Shown here: positions 9,036-17,854 of the stretch, piece after piece
How positions within the stretch are numbered: position 1 is the first letter of the stretch
Layout: each line of letters starts with the position of its first letter
NCBI GenBank assembly: GCA_947244675.1
Contig: CAMXLV010000008.1
Span: 1-30,638 of the forward strand
Reading direction: 5' to 3'
Source: an uncultured Clostridium sp.
GTDB lineage: Bacteria; Bacillota_A; Clostridia; TANB77; CAG-508
Length of the DNA stretch: 30,638 bases
Position numbers and translations under genes: made by a program
The notes under the pieces: model-generated
What the model was told of the DNA's origin: nothing
Databases searched by the model: none
Seen by the model: only the letters and a program-made list of their open reading frames with translations

Positions 9036-9195
9036 ATGAAAAAAGCAAGCGAGAAAGCAATTACATTAATAGCATTTGCTATTAGTAGGAAATGCGTTCG
9101 ATATGAGGAAAGAGCTTGAAAGCCATGTGAGAGAAGAGAAAAAGAGAGAAAAGTTTAGCCGAGTTGAAGTAAAAGTTTACATGAATATGGTGTAA
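9036..9195 (+). pseudogene. Small hydrophobic-start ORF with an apparent frame break
   Basis: Starting at ATG 9036 the frame reads MKKASEKAITLIAF and stops at 9117-9119. Another frame continues as LLLVGNAFDMRKELESH and a charged stretch ending with TAA at 9193-9195. Removing one T from the TTT around 9074-9076 would fuse them into a ~52-aa peptide with a hydrophobic start and a Lys/Glu-rich tail. The presence of a promoter and ribosome site suggests this was once a gene. The break is not of the CGG type. I do not recognise the product, and it could be chance. Confidence 0.3.
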
Positions 9196-9284
9196 AATTG
9201 ATAAAAAAATCAAAAAGTAGAATTGTTATCTTAAAAAAATTGTAATAACATTATAGTATAAAAAATGAAAAGGAGCGATTCTAT

Positions 9285-9428
9285 ATGAAAAAAATAAAAG
9301 CAAAATTAAGTGCTAGAGATGAAAAGTTAATTATACAAGCATTAGTCGAAAAGAGAAATAATCAGCTAAAACAAAATAGACCAACAGAGCCAATAAATGA
9401 ATTACTAATAAAACTAATCGAAAATTAA
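9285..9428 (+). CDS. Small basic protein, 47 aa
   Basis: ATG at 9285 with AAAAGGAGCG ~8 bases upstream, ending in TAA at 9426-9428. It begins MKKIKAKLSARDEKLIIQAL and ends NELLIKLIEN. The short, charged, predicted-helical sequence has the look of a small ribbon-helix-helix or similar DNA-associated protein, but no family is certain. A terminator follows directly. It is the first intact ORF of the element side and precedes two other small ORFs and parA. Confidence 0.55.
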   Translation: MKKIKAKLSARDEKLIIQALVEKRNNQLKQNRPTEPINELLIKLIEN

Positions 9429-9441
9429 ATACATAACTAAA

Positions 9442-9467
9442 AAGTCAATCAAAGATTGGCTTTTTTT
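9442..9467 (+). terminator. Terminator after the 47-aa ORF
   Basis: AAGTCAATC pairs with GATTGGCTT (one G-U) over a three-base loop, followed by a run of T's. Confidence 0.75.
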
Positions 9468-9496
9468 AGTGGAAAAAATATAAGGAGGGAGAAAAT

Positions 9497-9796
9497 TTGA
9501 AAAATCAAGAAGCAATAGATTATCTAAACAATTTGCAGCAAGGAATGTTTTGTACTGTCAATATACCAATATGTAATGACAAAGAAAAAATACCGATTAC
9601 TGTTATGTATATGGGCAAAGACAAAGACGGCAGATATAATTTTATTGATACAGGTAGATTCATAATGAGTAAAGAGTTTATTGAAAATAAGGCTATTTCA
9701 ATAGATAAGAGTTTTGATGAAGATAAAGCTTTTGAGATATACTCTAAAGTTCGTATGCAACCTAATAAAAATAAGAATAAAGAAAGGGCAAGGTAA
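9497..9796 (+). CDS. Unknown element protein, 99 aa
   Basis: TTG start at 9497 with TAAGGAGGGA ~9 bases upstream; no ATG alternative fits that site. The protein reads MKNQEAIDYLNNLQQGMFCT and includes a VMYMGKDKDGRYNFIDTG segment that could be a small beta-barrel-like fold, with a Lys/Arg-rich tail. No family recognised. The next ORF starts four bases after its stop, so the two are probably translated together. Confidence 0.6.
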   Translation: MKNQEAIDYLNNLQQGMFCTVNIPICNDKEKIPITVMYMGKDKDGRYNFIDTGRFIMSKEFIENKAISIDKSFDEDKAFEIYSKVRMQPNKNKNKERAR

Positions 9797-9800
9797 AACA

Positions 9801-10148
9801 ATGAAAGATAATCAAGTATTAGAATATCATGAAAAACAACAATTTAATAGTGAAAATTTACAACAATATGATAATGAGGGACAAAGATACTTTTTGGCTT
9901 ATTTATTAAGAAAAGGTTATAACTTAGAAATAAAAGAGAGCAAAATAATTTTCAAAGATATAACATCTGAAGAAAAAGTAAAAGAAATGATAGAACACTA
10001 TAACAATGATAGTAGAATAGATAACCTTAATATTAAAAGACAATCTATAAGAGAAGCAAGAGCGATAGGATTAGAAGAATATAGCCAAATGGTAGATAAA
10101 AAATTGAGGAGTTTGAATCAAAAGGAAAGGGAAAAAACAGAGAGATAA
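9801..10148 (+). CDS. Unknown element protein, 115 aa
   Basis: The ATG at 9801 is chosen because it follows the previous stop by four bases and has AAAGGGCAAGG just before it; the frame is open further upstream but only inside the preceding gene. The soluble, charged sequence includes QRYFLAYLLRKGYNLEIKES and a C-terminal helix-rich part with REARAIGLEEYSQMVDKKL. No family recognised. It ends just before a strong terminator and the parA gene. Confidence 0.6.
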   Translation: MKDNQVLEYHEKQQFNSENLQQYDNEGQRYFLAYLLRKGYNLEIKESKIIFKDITSEEKVKEMIEHYNNDSRIDNLNIKRQSIREARAIGLEEYSQMVDKKLRSLNQKEREKTER

Positions 10149-10156
10149 TTTTTATA

Positions 10157-10188
10157 AACAAGTCGACCTAGGTTGATTTGTTTTTTTT
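10157..10188 (+). terminator. Terminator upstream of parA
   Basis: AACAAGTCGAC and GTTGATTTGTT pair with two G-U wobbles over a CTAG loop, followed by eight or more T's. A second small hairpin (AGTCATCA/TGATGGCT, ~10194-10213) follows before the parA ribosome site. Confidence 0.75.
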
Positions 10189-10237
10189 ACATAGTCATCA
10201 TTATTGATGGCTGATTTTTATGAAAGGAGGGTAAAAA

Positions 10238-11060
10238 GTGTCAAAGTGTAAAGTAATTGCCATAGCTAATCAAAAACGGTGGAGTAGGAAAAACAACTAC
10301 AACAGCTAATTTGGGAAATGGGCTAGCTAGAAAGGGGAAAAAGGTATTACTAATAGATTTAGATCCACAAGGAGATTTGACAACATCATTGGGGTACAAA
10401 AATCAAGACAACATGGAGATAACAATAAAAAATATTATGGAGAAAGTAATACAGGAAAAGCCTATAAGCAAGAATGAAGGAATACTACAAAATGCAGAAG
10501 GTGTAAATTTAATGCCTGCTAATATTGAATTAGAAGCACTAGATATATCGCTAGTTAAATATATAAACAAAGAAAATATATTGAAACAATACATTGATAA
10601 TGTTAAAGAAGATTATGATTATATCTTAATTGATTGTAGACCTTCATTAGGACTTCTTACAATAAACGCACTTGCAACAGCTGATAGTGTAATTATTCCA
10701 GTTCAAGCTCAATACTTACCTCTTAAAGGAATGACACAGTTAATACAAACAATAGATAAAACGAGAGTACAAATAAACCCAAGACTAAAAATAGATGGAA
10801 TATTATTGACCATTGCAGATATGAAAACAAATTTAGCAAAGACAACAATAGAAACATTAAGAAATAGTTATGGAAGCAGAATAAAGATATACAACACAGT
10901 AATTCCTATGGGAGTAAAAGCAGCCGAAAGTACGATAGAGGGCAAGAGTATATATGCTTATGACAAGAAAAGTAAGCCAGCAGTAGCTTATGAAAATTTT
11001 ACGGAGGAGGTGTTGAAAAATAGCGAAAAGACCAGAGATAGAACTACCCAGTGTAGATGA
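10238..11060 (+). CDS. parA: ParA-family partition ATPase, needs a +1 shift at CGG (10277)
   Basis: Deviant Walker-type ATPase that acts with ParB in partition or maintenance of the mobile element. The start is GTG at 10238 with GAAAGGAGGG upstream, giving MSKCKVIAIANQK. CGG then falls in the Walker A motif, and skipping C10277 yields QKGGVGKTTTTANL. The following conserved stretches are LLIDLDPQGDLTTSLGY (Walker A'), YILIDCRPSLGLLTINAL (Walker B region) and IPVQAQYLPLKGM. The recoded product is 273 aa, normal for this family. Without the shift the start and the P-loop are out of frame and the next ATG (10311) lies beyond the P-loop. The end overlaps the start of parB by ~41 bases. Confidence 0.92.
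10277..10280 (+). other. CGGT recoding site inside the ParA P-loop
   Basis: AAA is followed by in-frame CGG. Dropping the C gives GGT-GGA-GTA-GGA-AAA-ACA, the canonical GGVGKT of the Walker A motif. Confidence 0.75.
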
Positions 11061-11946
11061 GTTACTAAAATTTAGCACAAATAAAGGAAAAGCTGAAACA
11101 GTAGTAATATTAAATCCATACGATATTACAGATTTTCCAGATCATCCATTTAAAATAACAGACAATGAAGAAATGGACAATATGGTAGAAAGCATAAAAG
11201 AAATAGGTGTAAAAGTGCCAATTTTAGTAAGACCAAAACAAAATGGTGGCTATGAAATGGTAGCAGGACACAGAAGAAATTATGCAACAAAAAAGGCAGG
11301 ATTAGATGGAATACCTGCTATTGTTAGAGAAATGACAGATGAAGAAGCTACTATTATAATGGTAGATAGCAACATACAAAGAGAAAAAGTATTGCCATCA
11401 GAAAAGGCATTTGCTTATAAAATGAAGCTAGAAGCTATAAAAAGACAAGCAGGCAGACCAAAAAAGGAAAATTCCCGACAAGTTGTCGGAAATTATGAAA
11501 GTGCAGATTTAGTTGGCAAAGACAATGGAGAAAGTGGCAGACAAGTTCAAAGATATATAAGGCTAACAGAACTGATACAAGAATTATTAGACATGGTGGA
11601 TATAGGTAAAATATCTTTTAGCCCAGCTGTTGAAATTTCCTATTTGTCTAAAGAAGAACAAAATCTATTATTATGCTATATAAAAAAATATGATGCAACA
11701 CCCTCACAATCACAAGCAATATATTTAAAAAAGTTAAGTCAAGAGGGAAAACTTACAACAGATAAATTGGAAGAAATAATGTCAGCAGAAAAACCAAATC
11801 AAAAGCCAAAATATAATATACATTATGATAGGTTTGAAAAATACCTGCCTAGAGATGTAGTAACAGAGAAAGAAGTGGAAGATTTCCTTTTTAAATGTGT
11901 AGAAGAACATCACAGAAGATTAAAACAAAGACAAATGGCTAGATAA
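11020..11946 (+). CDS. parB: ParB/Spo0J-like partition protein, apparent AUA start
   Basis: DNA-binding partner of ParA, 308 aa from the proposed start. Key segments are FPDHPFKITDNEEM, VPILVRPKQNGGYEMVAGHRR (ParB N-terminal domain with its GHRR box), ATIIMVDSNIQRE and a central helix-turn-helix region around KQVQRYIRLTELI. The conserved DHPFK lies upstream of the first in-frame ATG (11173). The frame opens at 11017 after a TGA. GGAGGAGG at 11003-11010 is followed nine bases later by ATA-GCG-AAA-AGA, which would encode MAKRP, the start usual in homologues. I therefore infer AUA initiation or a damaged ATG. No GTG or TTG fits in frame. Confidence 0.85.
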   Translation: MAKRPEIELPSVDELLKFSTNKGKAETVVILNPYDITDFPDHPFKITDNEEMDNMVESIKEIGVKVPILVRPKQNGGYEMVAGHRRNYATKKAGLDGIPAIVREMTDEEATIIMVDSNIQREKVLPSEKAFAYKMKLEAIKRQAGRPKKENSRQVVGNYESADLVGKDNGESGRQVQRYIRLTELIQELLDMVDIGKISFSPAVEISYLSKEEQNLLLCYIKKYDATPSQSQAIYLKKLSQEGKLTTDKLEEIMSAEKPNQKPKYNIHYDRFEKYLPRDVVTEKEVEDFLFKCVEEHHRRLKQRQMAR

Positions 11947-11991
11947 TTTGTGTGGGAGTACAAAATAATAATAATATTTTAATTTGTATAT

Positions 11992-12020
11992 TTGAAAGTA
12001 ACTAAACATTGTAGTAAAAT
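11992..12020 (+). promoter_or_regulatory. Promoter for the 12045 gene
   Basis: TTGAAA at 11992-11997, a 17-base spacer and TAAAAT at 12015-12020. It lies 25 bases before the start of the next gene and has the same hexamers and spacing as the pgk promoter. Confidence 0.65.
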
Positions 12021-12044
12021 AAAGAAAAAAGGAGATGTTTGGTT

Positions 12045-12770
12045 ATGAGTAAAAATAAGAAAATTGTTATTTTAATTACAATATTAGTTATAATAGTATT
12101 AGGAATTGCAGGAATATTCATATATAAGAATAGGAAAGTTGATAATATTGTTATTGGGGAAAACAATAAAAATCAAATGCAAGAGAATAATGAGTCAGCA
12201 AATATAATAAATAATGAAAATATTATTGAGAATACAGTAGAAAACAATGTAGAGCAAAGTAATACTGTTGAAGATAATACAACATCACAAAATCAAGCAG
12301 TAGAAGAAAGTAAAACAGTAGAAACTACACAGCCAGTTCAAGAAAAAAATGTAAAGACATCAGCTAAAAAAGAAAATAATAAAACTACAACAACAAGTAA
12401 ACAGCAAACAACACAAGAAAAAACACCATCACAACCTCAAAAAAGTGAGCAAAGTTCTAAAAGTGAACAAACAACAACACCAGTAAAAAATAATGATAGT
12501 AGTTATAAAGAGCAAGAAGTTCAAATTGCACCAAAGACAGAATGCAAAGGGAATAATCATAAAGTAGGTGCAGGAAATACTGGCAAATGGTTTGAAACAC
12601 AAGAACAAGCAGCTGCATATTTCAAAACAGAAATAGCAAAGTGGGGAAAGCAATGGGAGAATTTTGAAATAACAGATGAAGAATATCATAAAAATTGCCC
12701 TTACGGGTACGAAGTTTGGACTTGTCCTCAGTGTCAAAAATGGACAGTAAACTTCTATTATAATAAATAA
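12045..12770 (+). CDS. Membrane-anchored protein with disordered linker and C-terminal Cys-motif domain
   Basis: A 241-aa protein. A short basic N-terminus is followed by one membrane segment (about residues 7-24, VILITILVIIVLGIAGIFI). A ~130-residue linker rich in Asn, Thr, Gln, Glu and Lys follows. The C-terminal ~75 residues form a compact domain with Trp and Cys: TGKWFETQEQAAAYFKTEI, NCPYGYEVWTCPQCQKWT. The CPQC pair plus two upstream Cys could bind metal. Topology predicts the C-terminal domain outside the cell. The ATG at 12045 is chosen for its ~10-base spacing to GGAG; TTG at 12039 is too close. It lies just before the surface adhesin. Function unknown. Confidence 0.7.
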   Translation: MSKNKKIVILITILVIIVLGIAGIFIYKNRKVDNIVIGENNKNQMQENNESANIINNENIIENTVENNVEQSNTVEDNTTSQNQAVEESKTVETTQPVQEKNVKTSAKKENNKTTTTSKQQTTQEKTPSQPQKSEQSSKSEQTTTPVKNNDSSYKEQEVQIAPKTECKGNNHKVGAGNTGKWFETQEQAAAYFKTEIAKWGKQWENFEITDEEYHKNCPYGYEVWTCPQCQKWTVNFYYNK

Positions 12771-12791
12771 CAAAATAATAATATTTGATTT

Positions 12792-12823
12792 AAGAACAGG
12801 TTATAAAGACTTGTTCTTTTTTT
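12792..12823 (+). terminator. Terminator before the adhesin gene
   Basis: AAGAACAGG pairs with CTTGTTCTT (one G-U) over a nine-base loop, followed by a T run. It overlaps the leader of the adhesin gene, so partial read-through or attenuation is possible. Confidence 0.7.
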
Positions 12824-12844
12824 CGTTAAAAGGAGGAAAATTTA

Positions 12845-15800
12845 ATGTTAAAAGCAAAGAAGTTAAAGAAAGTTATAGCTTTAATGTTTATAGCAATCAC
12901 ATTGTTAAGCACAGCACAACCTATTTTTGCAGTAACAGATAGTGGTAGTGGAAAATGGACAGCAGGACAATGGGATTCTAATATTTACACAACAGATAAT
13001 AAGTCAGATTTAGGAATGCTTATGAGAAGATTAGTAAATACCACAACAGGAGAAAAAATCACAGTATTTTGTGCAGAACATGGTGTAAATTCACAAACAG
13101 GAACAGTAGAAACAGGAACACATAATACACCAACAGATCCTAAAGTAAAAAGAGCTTGTAAAGTAGCTTTCTTTGGGTGGTATCAAAAATATGGTAATTA
13201 TTGCATTGATGGTGGAATAATGGCAGCAGATATGAACTCAAGAAAAATGGACTATGTATTCACACAACAAATGGTATGGTCAACATTAGGACAAAGTAAT
13301 GCTACTTTTAGAAATGCAAGTATTCAAAGCCAATATGAAGCATTTAAAGCAGATATAAATGCAAAAATTGATAATATGGAAAGAAAACCAAGTTTTTGTA
13401 GCGAAACAATAACAGTTGAAGTAGGACAAACAAAAACACTTACAGATTCTAATAATGTGTTAGGACAATATGTTAGTTTTGATAAAACAGTAGATGGGAT
13501 AAGAATAACACATAACAAAGGAGAAAATACATTAAATGTTACAGCAAATGAAGATTGCACAAAGGAAGCAATAAGAATATCAGAAAATACAATGTTTGAT
13601 GGGGGTGTTATCAAAGAAGAAACACATAACCAACATTCAACAGTATATTTCACTTTTAGAGATGGAGTACAAAATCAATTATACTCTTTGAATTACAATG
13701 ATCCTGTAACTATGTCTTTAAGTTTCAAAATAAATCTTTTAGGAAATTTAGAGTTAAGTAAACTAAACACAAATGGAGATTTAGTTGACGGAGCAATATT
13801 TAATGTAACAGGAGAAAATGGATTTAATCGTGATGTAACAGTAACAAATGGAAAAATCAAGTTAGAAAAATTAAGAAAAGGAACTTACTATATAAAAGAA
13901 AAATCAAGCCCAACAGGTTATTTACTAAATACAGAAACTTATACAGCAGAAGTAAAACCTAATCAAACAACAGAGCAAGCAATAGTAAACACAGAGCCAA
14001 CAGCAGAAATTACAGTAACAAAGACAAATACAAATGGAGATAAAGTACAAGGAGCAAAATTTCAAATAATTGCTAATGAAGATATATACAATGTTGCCAA
14101 AACAGTAAAACACCACTCAAAAGGAGATGTAGTAGCAACTATTACAACCAATAGTGTAGGAGTTGCAAGCAAATCAAATTTGCCACTTGGAAAATATAAA
14201 ATTAAGGAAATTGAAGTGCCAACAGGTTACTTATTAAATACTGAACAAAAGGAAGTTACTTTAAGATATAAAGACCAAAACACAAATGTTATATTTGGAA
14301 GTGTTACAGTAGAAAATACAGAGCCAACAGGAAATTTAATTATTGAAAAGACAGATAAAGAAACAGGAAATAAAAATAGAGTAGATAAAAAGTCACATCA
14401 CGGAGATGCAACACTTAAAGGAACTGAATATACTTTATATGCAAAAGAAAGCATAACAAATGTTGCAGGAACAATAAAATATTTTGATAAAGATGAACAA
14501 ATTGCAACATTTACTTTCAATGAGTATGGAGTAGCTAGTATAAAAATAACAAATAATAATACACCTGCAAAAATAAGTGTAGAGGGAACAAAATTAACAG
14601 GACTACCAATGGGAAAATATTATGCAAAAGAAACCATAGTACCAACAGGTTATATGCCAGATACAAAAGTGTATGATTATACATTTTCATACAGAGATAT
14701 GAATACAAAGGTTATAGAAGTAGCAGGAACAGTTACAAATACAGTAGAAAAAGCACCTTTTGAAGTAATCAAGGTTAGCACAAATGAAAATGCAACAGCA
14801 GAAACAGTAGCAAATGCAGAATTTACAGCAATACTTTCAAAATATGTTGACTATTACGGAAGTTTTGATGAAGCAAAGAAACATTTAAGCGAGTTTGCAA
14901 CAGATGAGTATTCAATATTTAGAACAGGAACTAATGGACACGGAATTTCTGGACTTTTAGCTTATGGAGAATATACAGTAAATGAAACTTATACACCATC
15001 TCCAGAGATAACAACAGTTGAACAATTCTATGTAACAATAGATAAAGACAGTAAAACACCAGTTAAAGAACTTGTTGAAAATGATTTGCCATTTGAGGCA
15101 TATATAAAAATGCAAAAACAAGATAAAAAGACAGGAAAATTTGTAACTTATTCTAATGCAACATTTGAATTATATAGATTAAGTGAAGATACAAACAAAT
15201 GGGAACAAGTACAATGTAAAATTAGCGATAAATATTATAAAACTTGGACTACAAACAGCGAGGGAGTTGCAAAAACAGAAACAAAGTTAGAAGCAGGAAA
15301 GTATAAATTAACTGAAATAAAAATTCCAACAGGATTTATACAATTAGATGAAGAATTAACTTTTAAAGTAGATAACAGAAACTCTACACTAAATTATGAT
15401 AAAGACTGGGATGCTTGGATTACAGTAACAGTAAAAAATGAGCAACCAACAGGAACACTAAAATTAAATAAAAAAGTAGCATTAAGAGAAGATATGGACA
15501 AAACAATGATAAAAGATATTGACTTTACAAAAATATCTTTTGAATTAGTAGCAGATGAAAAAATAATTGATTATGCTGACGGATCTACTATATATGAAAA
15601 AGGAAAAGTAGTAGGAAAATATAATTTAAAAGCTGATGGAACATTAACAGTTTCAAATTTACCAATGGGCAAATATCACTTAAAAGAACTAACAACAATA
15701 GATGGAGCAGTATTAGATAAAACAGAATACGAAGTAATATTTGAACAAAAAGATACAGTAACAAAAGAATATGTTGTAGAGAAAGATATTGAAAATAGAA

Positions 15801-17250
15801 CAACAGCAATAGAAGTTAGCAAAACAGATATAACAGGAGAAAAAGAGTTAGTTGGTGCAAAACTAACTATTACAGACGAAAATAACGAAGTTATTGATAG
15901 TTGGGTATCTACTGAAAAAACTCACAAAATAGAAGGTTTAGTTGTAGGAAAAGAATATACACTAAAAGAAGAAACAGCACCAAATGGATTTGTGGTAGCA
16001 ACAGAAATCAAATTCAAAGTAGAAAATACAGCAGAGATTCAAAAAGTAACAATGATAGATAAAGTAGTAACAATGACAAAACAAGACATTGGTGGAAATG
16101 AGATTGAAGGAGCAGAACTTCAAGTTATTGATGAAGATAATAATGTAGTTGATGAGTGGACATCTACAAAAGAGCCACATAGAATTAACAATTTAGTAGA
16201 GGGAAAAACATATACACTTATTGAACAATATGCACCAGATGGATTTGTTATATCAAATGAAGTTAAATTTACTGTAACTACTGATAAAGAAACACAAGAA
16301 GTGAAAATGATAGATAAAGTAGTTGAAATATCAAAACAAGATATTAGTGGAAATGAACTAGAGGGAGCTACTTTAGTTGTTACAAGCACTAAAACAAAGA
16401 ACATTGTAGATAAATGGGTTTCTGGTAAAGAGCCACACAAAGTAAATGGACTTATTGAAAACGAAGAATATATATTACACGAAGAAATCGTGGTAGATGG
16501 CTATGTAAAAGCTACTGATGTAAAATTTACAGTAACAAGTGATAAAGAAACTCAACAGATCTAGTAACAGGCGAAGAAATTGAAGGAGCAGAATTGAAAG
16601 TAATTGACGAAGATGGCAATGTAATAGATGAATGGACATCTACAAAAGAGCCACATAAAGTAGTTGGATTAGAAGAAAACAAAAAATACAAATTAGTTGA
16701 AATTACTGCACCTTATGGCTATGAGATTACAGAAGAAATCGAGTTTACTGTGAGTGAAGATAAAGAAACACAAAGAGTAGAAATGAAAGATATGCCTATT
16801 CTTCAAAATATTAAATTAGTAAAAATTGATAGTAATACAAAAGAAGTTATCAAAGATAAATTTACTTTTGGAATATATGAAGATGCAGAATGCACAAAAC
16901 TTATAAAAGAGGTAAAATCAGATAAAGAAAATGGAACAGTTTTATTTGAAAATTTACGATATGGAATTTATTATATTAAGGAAATTGCTGCACCAAAAGG
17001 TTATGTATTATCAGACAAAGTAATTAAAATTGAAATGAATGACAAAGGAACATTTATTGATAATGAAAAAGTAGAAAGCGAAGATTCAACATATACTTTT
17101 GAATTTGAAAATGTACCAGTAGATACACCAAAAACAGGAGATAATAGTAACTTAAAACTATATGTAGGTTTATTAGGATTATCTATACTTGCATTAGCTA
17201 GTGTGGGAGTACACGAATATAAAAAGAGAAAATCAGTAAATAAAAAATAG
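12845..17250 (+). CDS. Thioester/SpaA(CnaB)-type surface adhesin, frame broken near 16560
   Basis: Large secreted wall protein. A signal peptide covers residues 1-29 (basic start, hydrophobic core, cleavage after QPIFA). Residues ~35-180 look like a thioester domain: Cys76 in ITVFCAEHG and Gln141 in the TQ motif of VFTQQMVW could form a Cys-Gln thioester for covalent attachment. About ten CnaB/SpaA-like domains follow, ending in motifs such as GKYYAKETIVPTGY, likely with isopeptide bonds. The C-terminus has DTPKTGDNSN, a hydrophobic segment and KKRKSVNKK, a sortase signal with Thr in place of Leu. The frame stops at TAG (16562-16564) after 1,239 aa and resumes in another frame at about 16563. 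About 40 bases seem missing compared with neighbouring repeats. Unrepaired, the product lacks its wall anchor. Confidence 0.85.
15803..16800 (+). repeat. Tandem ~80-residue CnaB-like repeats in the adhesin
   Basis: Four clear copies of a repeat with the pattern KxDI-(S/G)GNE-(I/L)EGA, then WxSxKEPHK(I/V)xGL, then a T-G-Y/F segment and ETQxVxMIDKVV. The DNA copies are similar enough for recombination or assembly collapse, and the frame break lies at the boundary between the third and fourth copies. Confidence 0.8.
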
Positions 17251-17259
17251 ACCAATAAC

Positions 17260-17283
17260 AAGGTGGCTTTAATTAGCCACCTT
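17260..17283 (+). terminator. Hairpin after the adhesin gene
   Basis: AAGGTGGCT and AGCCACCTT form a perfect 9-bp stem with a TTAATT loop, ten bases after the stop. The T tract is poor (TTAATTC), so it may be a weak terminator or an RNA-processing or stability hairpin. Confidence 0.6.
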
Positions 17284-17307
17284 AATTCAATTTAAGGAGG
17301 AATTATA

Positions 17308-17523
17308 ATGCCACAATATACACTAACACAAAGTGTAAAGACATTGGAAAAATTATTTGAAAACAATATAGATTCAGAACAAAAAATAAAAGCCTTAAAA
17401 TGGGAAGATTTGAAGCAGTTTAGCCCTGTTGAAAAAAGTTTTATTATGGATTTAAAAGAAGCAGTAGCAAAGAAAAATGTAATAGGATTTTTAGCAGGAA
17501 AAGAGGAAACAGAAAGGAGATAA
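17308..17523 (+). CDS. Unknown element protein, 71 aa
   Basis: ATG with TTAAGGAGGAA upstream. A small, soluble, helix-rich sequence: LTQSVKTLEKLFENNI, then KALKWEDLKQFSPVEKSFI and a charged C-terminus. The next ORF begins two bases after its stop, indicating a small operon leading into the methylase-helicase gene. No family recognised. Similar small ORFs often precede the giant helicase in such elements. Confidence 0.65.
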   Translation: MPQYTLTQSVKTLEKLFENNIDSEQKIKALKWEDLKQFSPVEKSFIMDLKEAVAKKNVIGFLAGKEETERR

Positions 17524-17525
17524 CT

Positions 17526-17837
17526 ATGATAGAACATTATAAAAAGCCATCAGTAAAATTCATTGTAAATAAAGGGAATTTTAATAAACTAATGGCATTA
17601 CTTGCATTTCAAGAAGAAAATATTGTAACAGAAGAATGGAAAGAAAAAGCAAGAAACCTACAAGATCTATTATTAAGATATTCTATACCACAAAAAGATG
17701 AAGAGGGAGAAATATCTATAATAGACATTGGACTATTCCAAAAAGAAGCAGCAGAACTAATAGTTTTATTACTTTCTGCATTTGATAATGTGTTAAAAGT
17801 AGATGAAGATTATACAAGGAAAATGAAAAGACAATAA
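17526..17837 (+). CDS. Unknown element protein, 103 aa
   Basis: ATG directly after the previous stop, with AAAGGAG upstream inside the end of the previous gene. Soluble and helical, with VKFIVNKGNFNKLMALLAFQ at the N-terminus, then a repeated Leu pattern (NLQDLLLRYSI, ELIVLLLSAF). It ends 17 bases before the methylase-helicase gene. No family recognised; translational coupling with both neighbours is likely. Confidence 0.65.
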   Translation: MIEHYKKPSVKFIVNKGNFNKLMALLAFQEENIVTEEWKEKARNLQDLLLRYSIPQKDEEGEISIIDIGLFQKEAAELIVLLLSAFDNVLKVDEDYTRKMKRQ

Positions 17838-17854
17838 TGTAGAGGAGGAATAGT

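Larger units (their letters stand above)
8799..9284. other. Chromosome/element junction region
   Basis: About 490 bases between the minus-strand NfeD operon and the first small ORF of the element. It holds the NfeD promoter, a plus-strand promoter and a small frame-broken ORF at 9036-9195. A left attachment site is expected near here, but I saw no direct repeat that could be matched, since the right end is outside the window. Confidence 0.4.

Noticed and set aside
9036..9195. The small broken ORF as a CGG-type site
   Set aside because: No CGG occurs there; a one-base change in a T run explains the frame change, and the gene itself is uncertain.
16540..16600. The adhesin break as a ninth CGG-type site
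   Set aside because: No CGG is present and about 40 bases are missing relative to the neighbouring repeats; it is a different event.
15803..16800. CRISPR or noncoding tandem array
   Set aside because: The repeats are ~240-base protein-coding CnaB-type units in one frame, not short direct repeats with spacers. No CRISPR array, tRNA or rRNA gene was seen anywhere in the window.
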